Origin: Thermoflexales bacterium
GTDB lineage: Bacteria > Chloroflexota > Anaerolineae > Fen-1058
DNA length: 25,647 bases
Assembly (NCBI GenBank): GCA_016931085.1
Contig: JAFGFO010000399.1
Coordinates: 1 to 25,647, forward strand
Direction: 5' to 3'
The notes below the pieces were generated by a model. The model saw only the letters and a program-made list of their open reading frames with translations, had not been told where the DNA came from and did not search any database. Made by a program: the position numbers and the translations under genes. Numbering within the stretch: the first letter of the stretch is position 1; each line of letters opens with the position of its first letter. Shown here one piece after another: positions 20,773 to 25,647 of the stretch.

Positions 20773-22743
20773 ATGGCCAGGATTCTCGTCATCGTCGAAT
20801 CGCCCGCCAAGGCCAAGACGATTGGCCGCATCCTGGGCGGGGGATACGTCGTGCGCGCCAGCATGGGGCACGTGCGAGACTTGCCCGCCAAGCAATTGGG
20901 CGTGGAGCTCGAGCGCGACTTTCGCCCTACCTACCACCTCGTGCGGATCAAGTCCAAGACGATCGGCGCCCTGCGCGACGCGCTGGAAGGCGCCGGCGAG
21001 TTGTACCTGGCCACCGACCCCGACCGCGAGGGTGAGGCGATCGCCTGGCACCTGCTCCAGGTACTCAAGCCGGGCAGTAGACCGGTCCGGCGGGTGGCCT
21101 TTCACGAGCTGACGGAGGCAGCGATCCAGGCCGCCTTCGCTCACCCGCGCGGGCTGGACATGGACCTGGTCAACGCCCAGCAAGCGCGGCGCATCCTCGA
21201 CCGCCTGGTCGGCTACCAGGTCTCGCCCCTCTTGTGGCACACGACCGGCGGCAAGAGCGCCGGGCGGGTGCAGAGCGTGGCGTTGCGCATGGTGGTCGAG
21301 CGCGAGCGCGAGATCGCGGCGTTCATCCCAGAGGAATACTGGTCCATCCACGCCCACCTGGCCAAGCCGGCCGATCACGCAGGGTCGCACTTTTGGGCCC
21401 GCCTGGTCAAGCTCAACGGCAAAAAGGTGGGGCTGCACGAGACGATCGATCTCAAGACCAGGGAGGAGGCCGAGCACATCATCGCCGACCTGGAAGACGC
21501 CGAGTATCGCGTCAAGTCTGTCCAGCGTGAGGAGAAAAAACGCTACCCGTGGCCGCCGTTCACCACCAGCACGCTGCAGCAGGCGGCCTCCGCCCGGCTG
21601 CGCATGTCGCCGGCCGAGACGATGAAGATCGCCCAGGAGCTGTACGAGGGAGTCGATATCGGCCAAGGCAAGCCGGTGGGGCTCATCACGTACATGCGGA
21701 CCGACTCGACAGCCGTGGCGCCCGAAGCGCAGGCGGCCGCCCGCGAACTGATCCGGGAGATGCTGGGAGAGCGCTACTTGCCCCCCACCCCACCCCAGTA
21801 CAAAACCAAGGTCAAGAACGCCCAAGAGGCGCACGAGGCCATCCGCCCGACCGGCGTGAGGCGCACCCCAGATGCGCTCAAGGCCTATTTGACAGAGCGC
21901 CAGCACCGCGTATACGACCTGGTCTGGCGGCGCTTCCTCGCCTCGCAGATGGCGCCGGCCGTGTACGACGTGACGACGGTGGACGTGGAGGCCATCCAAG
22001 AAACGCTCAAAGCCGACTTTCGCGCCGTGGGGCGCGTGCTGCTCTTTGACGGCTTTTTGCGAGTGTGGGAAGAGGCGGAAGAAAAAGCCGACGACGAAGA
22101 CGAGGCCCAGGCGTTGCCGGAGCTGGCAGCCGGCGAGCTGCTCGACTTGCTCGAGCTGCTCGCCCGGCAGCATTTCACCAAGCCGCCGCCGCGTTACACC
22201 GAGGCCAGCCTGATCAAGGCGCTCGAAAAGCTCGGCATCGGCCGCCCCAGCACCTATGCCAGCATCGTGGCTACGCTCAAAGATCGCCAGTACGTCAGGC
22301 TGGAAAAGCGCTACCTGTATCCCACCCCGCTGGGTGAGGCCACCTGCGACGCGCTGGTGGCAGCTTTCCCCGAGCAGATGGACTATGGCTTTACGGCCCA
22401 GATGGAAGACCGGCTGGACGAGGTGTCGCGCGGCGAGCGAGACTGGGTGGCGATGCTGCGCGAGTTTTACACGCCGTTTTCAGCCGCGTTGGGGGAGGCC
22501 AAGGGCAAGATGCAGGGAAAGGGAGTAGGGAGTAGGGAAGTAAGAAGTAGGAAGAAAGAGAAGCGAGAGGGCAAGACAAGGGGCAAGAGAGAGAGCAACA
22601 AAACCGCAGCGCAGACGGTGGACGTGGCGTGTCCCTTGTGCGGCGCGCCGATGGTCGCGCGCAGCAGCAAGTACGGGCCGTTCCTGGGCTGCTCGACTTT
22701 CCCGGCCTGCAAGGGCACGCGCAAGATCGGTGCGACTTTGTAG
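20773..22743 (+). CDS. topA: DNA topoisomerase I
   Basis: Type IA topoisomerase that relaxes negative supercoils. This 656-residue protein has the TOPRIM domain at the N-terminus (ILVIVESPAKAKTIGRILGG with its catalytic Glu, and YLATDPDREGEAIAWHLLQ with the DxD Mg site). The active-site tyrosine is in GLITYMRTDST (Tyr307), followed by AHEAIRPTGV and LIKALEKLGIGRPSTYASIV. A single C-terminal zinc ribbon (C620, C623, C640, C646) replaces the several repeats of E. coli TopA. I choose ATG 20773 because it gives the family start MARILVIVESP; the frame's earlier ATG 20746 lies in a palindromic repeat. Residues about 581-614, a Lys/Arg/Glu-rich linker before the zinc ribbon, are encoded by GGGAGTA-type words. 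Confidence 0.95.
   Translation: MARILVIVESPAKAKTIGRILGGGYVVRASMGHVRDLPAKQLGVELERDFRPTYHLVRIKSKTIGALRDALEGAGELYLATDPDREGEAIAWHLLQVLKPGSRPVRRVAFHELTEAAIQAAFAHPRGLDMDLVNAQQARRILDRLVGYQVSPLLWHTTGGKSAGRVQSVALRMVVEREREIAAFIPEEYWSIHAHLAKPADHAGSHFWARLVKLNGKKVGLHETIDLKTREEAEHIIADLEDAEYRVKSVQREEKKRYPWPPFTTSTLQQAASARLRMSPAETMKIAQELYEGVDIGQGKPVGLITYMRTDSTAVAPEAQAAARELIREMLGERYLPPTPPQYKTKVKNAQEAHEAIRPTGVRRTPDALKAYLTERQHRVYDLVWRRFLASQMAPAVYDVTTVDVEAIQETLKADFRAVGRVLLFDGFLRVWEEAEEKADDEDEAQALPELAAGELLDLLELLARQHFTKPPPRYTEASLIKALEKLGIGRPSTYASIVATLKDRQYVRLEKRYLYPTPLGEATCDALVAAFPEQMDYGFTAQMEDRLDEVSRGERDWVAMLREFYTPFSAALGEAKGKMQGKGVGSREVRSRKKEKREGKTRGKRESNKTAAQTVDVACPLCGAPMVARSSKYGPFLGCSTFPACKGTRKIGATL
22517..22560. 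repeat. GGGAGTA word array inside topA
   Basis: GGGAGTAGGGAGTAGGG followed by AAGTAAGAAGTAGG encodes the linker peptide VGSREVRSRK in front of the zinc ribbon. Fifteen bases are shared, in inverted orientation, with the intergenic word at 12021-12039. Confidence 0.55.
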
Positions 22744-22761
22744 AGACAAGCCGGTGGGTCG

Positions 22762-22791
22762 CCCAGGGCAGACACAGGGGTCTGCCCCTAC
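22762..22791. terminator. GGGCAGAC-type palindrome between convergent topA and beta-CASP genes
   Basis: GGGCAGAC (22766-22773), loop ACAGGG and GTCTGCCC (22780-22787). The 30 bases are identical to 19404-19433. Its place 18 bases after topA and just after the end of the convergent gene suggests a bidirectional terminator. Confidence 0.6.
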
Positions 22792-22797
22792 TAACCA

Positions 22798-24219
22798 TCA
22801 CACCTCGAACGCGTCGCCGCGGGCGGGGATGACAACCTTGGGCAAGCCCCCGGCATGCAAGTCCTTCTGCAAGGCCTGGGCGGCTTCCAGCTCGGCGTGG
22901 ACGATAAAGACGTGGCGTGGGGTACCAGTGTGGCGGATGTACTCCAGCAGGCCGGCGTGGTCGGCGTGGGCGCTGTAGCCTTCCAGGCGCTCGATACGGG
23001 CACGCACGGCCAGCTCCTCGCCAAAAACCTTGACGGACGCCCCATTGCGGCCAGACTGGGGAGCCAGGTCGAGCAGCCGGCGGCCCAGCGTGTTTTCGGC
23101 CTGGAAGCCGACAAAGAGGATCGTCGTGGCCGGATCATTCAGGCGGTTGTTCAAGTGGTGCAGGATACGCCCACCCTCGCACATCCCGGACGCGCTGATG
23201 ATGACGGCCGGCCCTTTGAGGGCGTTGAGCTGTTTAGACTCGTCGACGCTGCGCGTGTAACGCAGGCGCGAAAAGCCAAACGGATCGTTGTGAGGGGCGG
23301 CGTACATAAAGTCGGTGATTTCCTCGTCGTAGCACTCGGGGTGAATGCGAAAGATCTCGGTCACGTTGGTGGCCAGCGGGCTGTCGACGTAAATCGAGAT
23401 GGGAGGGAGCTCGCCGGCTTCGAACAACTGGTGCAGGCCGTAGACGAGTTCCTGGGTGCGTCCGACGGCAAAGGCTGGGATGAGCACCGCGCCCTTGCGC
23501 TTGTAGACCTTGGCGATCACCTCGGCCAGCTCGGCCAGTCCCCGCTCGTAATCGAGATGGTAGCGCCCGCCGTAGGTCCCCTCGGTGATCAACACGTCGG
23601 CGTTTTCCACGTACTGGGGGTCGCGCAGGATGGGCAGTCCCTTGCGCCCGACGTCGCCGGTGAACACCAGGCGCTGCGGGGGCTGCGTCCCGTTTTCCTC
23701 GATCAGCAGCTCGAGCGCCGCCGAGCCCAAGATATGGCCGGCGTCGCGGAAAGTCACCGACACGCCCGGCACGACTTGAATGGCATAGTCATACTCCACG
23801 CTCACGAAATGGCGCAAGGCCGTCAGCACGTCGGCCAGCGTATACAGCGGCTTGAAAGGGGACAAGCCCTGCCGTTGGCGGCGCTTGTTGACGTAAGCCA
23901 CGTCGCTTTCCTGGATATGGGCGCTGTCGCGCAGCATGGTGGAGCACAAATCGCGCGTGGCCGAGGTGCAAAACACGCGCCCCCGGAAGCCATTTTTGAA
24001 CAGTGAAGGCAGGTTGCCCGAGTGGTCGATGTGGGCGTGGGACAGGATACAGGCGTCTATCTCGGACGCATCGAACGGCAGCGTTTTGTTGCGATCGTAG
24101 GTCTCGGAGCGTTTGCCCTGCAGCAAGCCACATTCGAGCAGGATCGAGTGACCGTTCACCCGCAGGAGGTGCATCGAACCCGTCACGGCGCGGGCCGCGC
24201 CCCAGAATTGGAGTTGCAT
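22798..24219 (-). CDS. Beta-CASP metallo-beta-lactamase ribonuclease
   Basis: This 473-residue protein belongs to the MBL-fold beta-CASP family, bacterial relatives of CPSF73. The di-zinc site is visible: SHAHIDHSG (H61, H63, D65, H66), DAGHILGSAALEL (H162) and LVFTGDVGRKGLPIL (D189), plus EGYSAHADHAGLLEYI near the C-terminus. The beta-CASP insert contains GTYGGRYH, IPAFAVGRTQELVYGLHQL and SPLATNVTEIF, and ASGMCEGGRILHHL is the typical motif B/C region. Homologues cleave RNA endo- or exonucleolytically. GAGG sits seven bases before the ATG. It lies 47 bases downstream of the RNase D-like gene on the same strand, suggesting an RNA-processing operon. A 24-nt repeat word ends exactly 15 nt before its start codon. 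Confidence 0.93.
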   Translation of the reverse strand: MQLQFWGAARAVTGSMHLLRVNGHSILLECGLLQGKRSETYDRNKTLPFDASEIDACILSHAHIDHSGNLPSLFKNGFRGRVFCTSATRDLCSTMLRDSAHIQESDVAYVNKRRQRQGLSPFKPLYTLADVLTALRHFVSVEYDYAIQVVPGVSVTFRDAGHILGSAALELLIEENGTQPPQRLVFTGDVGRKGLPILRDPQYVENADVLITEGTYGGRYHLDYERGLAELAEVIAKVYKRKGAVLIPAFAVGRTQELVYGLHQLFEAGELPPISIYVDSPLATNVTEIFRIHPECYDEEITDFMYAAPHNDPFGFSRLRYTRSVDESKQLNALKGPAVIISASGMCEGGRILHHLNNRLNDPATTILFVGFQAENTLGRRLLDLAPQSGRNGASVKVFGEELAVRARIERLEGYSAHADHAGLLEYIRHTGTPRHVFIVHAELEAAQALQKDLHAGGLPKVVIPARGDAFEV

Positions 24220-24234
24220 GTCAGCCTCTTTAAG

Positions 24235-24283
24235 AGTTTCAGGTTTCAGGTCTCAGGTTTTACGCATTACGTTTTACGTATCA
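24235..24283. repeat. Word array between the RNase D-like and beta-CASP genes
   Basis: 24235-24258 is identical to 11977-12000 upstream of rsmA. 24257-24283 (TTTTACGCATTACGTTTTACG and flank) runs into the 3' end of the RNase D-like gene and shares CGTAAAACGTAA with 2376-2387. The array therefore bridges two genes and encodes the last residues of one. Confidence 0.6.
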
Positions 24284-25445
24284 CGCCCAGCACTTGCGGC
24301 CCGTAAGTTTTGCGCCGCCAAGGTCCCAGTCCCTCGATGTCTTCAAGCTCAGCCAGCGTTGTGGGGCAACGCTGAGCGATGTCCATCAGGGTCGCGTTGG
24401 ACATGATGACGTCCGGCTCGACGCCGCGTTGGTGGGCCAGGTCATTGCGCCAGGCGCGCAAGGTCTCGTAGCGCTCCAGGATATGCTCATCGGGCCGTGG
24501 TGAATAGGGCGGGCGGGGGATGCTGGCTTCCTGTCCGCGCGCCAACGCCTCCAGGATACCCGGCCCATAGCGCTTGACGTGCAGCGACTTGAGGCCATCA
24601 ATGCTGAACAGCTCCTGCAAGCAGTGAGGCTGGGCCTGGGCCAGGTTGACGAGGGTCTTGTCGCTAAAGATGTAAAAGACCGGCTGGTCGCGCCGGCTGG
24701 CCTCGTGTTCCCGGTAGGCGTGCAACTCGCGGACGAGGGCCTGCTCGCGCCCGGTCAGGTCCCACACCCCCTTGACACGCCAAAAACTGTGAGGGTCGGG
24801 CACATCCGGCGGCGCCAGCTCGGCTTGCTGGTCAAAGATCTCGCGTGCTTCTTCCAGGCGGCCGGCGGCTTGCAGCGCGGCCAGTTGCATGGCGCGGATG
24901 TCCAGCAAAAAGTGGGTATCCAGGCGGGCATACGCCAAGGCCCCAGGCACCAGGGGGCGCTTGCCCCAATTGTAGCGCTGCCAGCGCTTGTTCAGGCTGA
25001 CACCGAAGCGTTCCTCGAGGATAGAGGCCAGCCCCAGGCGCGGCCAGCCCAGCACGCGCGCGGCCCACATCGTGTCGAACAAGTTGCGAAATTCAAAGCC
25101 CTCGTCGCGCTTGAGACACAAGACATCGTACTCGGCGGCGTGAAAGACTTTTTCCACGCGCGGGTCGGCAAACAAGCTGCCCAAGGGGGCCATGTCCAGG
25201 CCGCTGAGCGGGTCGAGCAAATAGTCGCAGGTGGGGATTGAAAACTGCACCAGGCAGACCTTTTCGCGGTAGACGTACATGCTGTCTGACTCGGTGTCTA
25301 CCGCCACGGCCGGCTCGTCCAGCAGGCGAGCGAGCATCTCGTCCAGGCTAGCCTGGCGTGTAATCAAGGTGGGGGGAGCTAAAGGCTCAACTCGTTTCGT
25401 CACGCTGGATTGCATCATCTTTGTCTCGTAAACGCCTGTCACCAT
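24267..25445 (-). CDS. rnd: RNase D-like 3'-5' exoribonuclease with HRDC domains
   Basis: RNase D trims 3' ends of tRNA precursors and other small RNAs. This 392-residue protein carries a DEDDy exonuclease domain: AVAVDTESDSMYVY (D50, E52), VFHAAEYDVLCL (D107) and ALAYARLDTHFLLDI (Y172, D176). Two HRDC-type helical domains follow, at about 225-300 (FYIFSDKTLVNLAQAQP, ISIDGL-like 'FSIDGLKSLHVKRYGPGI') and about 318-390 (DVIMSNATLMDIAQRCPTTL, EDIEGLGPWRRKTYG). The size and order match the RNase D family. Its promoter places the transcription start at the ATG itself, so the message looks leaderless. The last three residues and stop come from the CGTAAAACGTAA word. The beta-CASP RNase gene follows and is probably co-transcribed. 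Confidence 0.92.
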   Translation of the reverse strand: MVTGVYETKMMQSSVTKRVEPLAPPTLITRQASLDEMLARLLDEPAVAVDTESDSMYVYREKVCLVQFSIPTCDYLLDPLSGLDMAPLGSLFADPRVEKVFHAAEYDVLCLKRDEGFEFRNLFDTMWAARVLGWPRLGLASILEERFGVSLNKRWQRYNWGKRPLVPGALAYARLDTHFLLDIRAMQLAALQAAGRLEEAREIFDQQAELAPPDVPDPHSFWRVKGVWDLTGREQALVRELHAYREHEASRRDQPVFYIFSDKTLVNLAQAQPHCLQELFSIDGLKSLHVKRYGPGILEALARGQEASIPRPPYSPRPDEHILERYETLRAWRNDLAHQRGVEPDVIMSNATLMDIAQRCPTTLAELEDIEGLGPWRRKTYGPQVLGVIRKT

Positions 25446-25452
25446 GCGCTAT

Positions 25453-25481
25453 ATATTACACGCTTACGGGCAATTTGGCAA
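25453..25481 (-). promoter_or_regulatory. Leaderless promoter of the RNase D-like gene
   Basis: Minus-strand TTGCCA (25476-25481), a 17-nt spacer and TAATAT (25453-25458). The -10 box ends seven bases before the ATG at 25445, so transcription should start at or next to the start codon. Confidence 0.65.
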
Positions 25482-25588
25482 GGGCAACTTTCATGGTCTG
25501 AGGGCTATTTTCGAAAAACTCGGTTTCTGGCCTCCGTATTTGAAAAAGTATCGAGCTAGCGTATCTTCTCAAAAAAGCGGGGGATGGA

Positions 25589-25622
25589 AGACTTCCGAAG
25601 TCTTCTTAGACTTCGGAAGTCT
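25589..25622. repeat. Dispersed palindrome of the GACTTCcGAAGTC type, copy 2
   Basis: AGACTTCCGAAGTCT (25589-25603) and its exact complement (25608-25622) flank TCTT, giving a 15-bp stem; each arm is itself a palindrome around one base. The degenerate copy is at 14109-14136. The rest of 25482-25647 holds no gene that I can see. Confidence 0.6.
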
Positions 25623-25647
25623 GGCCCGAAGCCCGGCGGCCCCGAAA

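Noticed and set aside
20710..22173. 487-codon minus-strand ORF opposite topA.
   Set aside because: It is the mirror of a conserved topA gene in GC-rich DNA, with no recognisable domains and no ribosome-binding site.
22855..24006. 383-codon plus-strand ORF opposite the beta-CASP gene.
   Set aside because: Shadow of a gene with intact zinc-site motifs; no family features.

Overview
This is a GC-rich bacterial window, most likely from Chloroflexota (Anaerolineae-like). The basis is a secreted protein built of YFP.TGH...FL.FF...GG repeats, which I associate with that phylum, a large-type SRP RNA with an Alu domain, a DUF4012 protein, a YabE-like DUF348/G5/3D protein next to rsmA, and a Phd/VapC pair. 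The phylum is an inference from family content; no rRNA is present. TGA is an ordinary stop codon here (coaE, nadK, recN and others end in it).

Layout. 1-1814 (-): membrane GAF sensor, cut by the window edge, divergent from a small operon (1989-3620, +) with a B12-binding mutase subunit, a MeaB/ArgK GTPase and a small coiled-coil protein, followed by an amber-interrupted mini-ORF. 3797-5731 (+): ABC-F ATPase. 5739-6830: a small accessory patch with an S4-domain-like remnant, a Phd/VapC toxin-antitoxin pair with a four-half-site operator, and the stub of a DNA methyltransferase. 6910-10103 (+): coaE, a membrane chemoreceptor-like protein, a GNAT-like protein and a small two-helix membrane protein. 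10128-14043 (-): secreted repeat protein, rsmA, YabE-like protein, SRP RNA and tRNA-Ser(GGA). 14185-19290 (+): tightly packed nadK, zinc-finger membrane protein, recN and DUF4012 gene. 19446-20726 (+): lipoprotein with a DsbA-like domain fused to a cyclophilin. 20773-22743 (+): topA. 22798-25445 (-): RNase D-like gene followed by a beta-CASP metallo-beta-lactamase RNase.

The main discovery candidate is the gene at 19446-20726. A single in-frame TGA (19764-19766) falls exactly where the first cysteine of the DsbA active-site CxxC belongs, giving U-P-G-C. The frame stays open on both sides, and 37 nt after the TGA there is a perfect 7-bp hairpin with a UGGUA loop, built in codons unlike the GC-rich surroundings. 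This reads as a selenocysteine-containing, lipid-anchored thiol oxidoreductase/peptidyl-prolyl isomerase fusion, with a good promoter (TTGACT-17-TATACT) and Shine-Dalgarno site.

The second theme is short dispersed DNA. Palindromes (GGGCAGAC...GTCTGCCC and GACTTCcGAAGTC types) sit between genes, where they supply stop codons, likely terminators and a misleading start codon. Low-complexity 'words' (CCTGAAAC, AAATCGC, TACTCCC, CGTAAAACGTAA and similar) occur both between genes and inside reading frames (coaE, rsmA, topA and several C-termini). One 24-nt word lies exactly 15 nt upstream of two different start codons. Several genes also have promoter -10 boxes so close to the start codon that leaderless transcription is likely.
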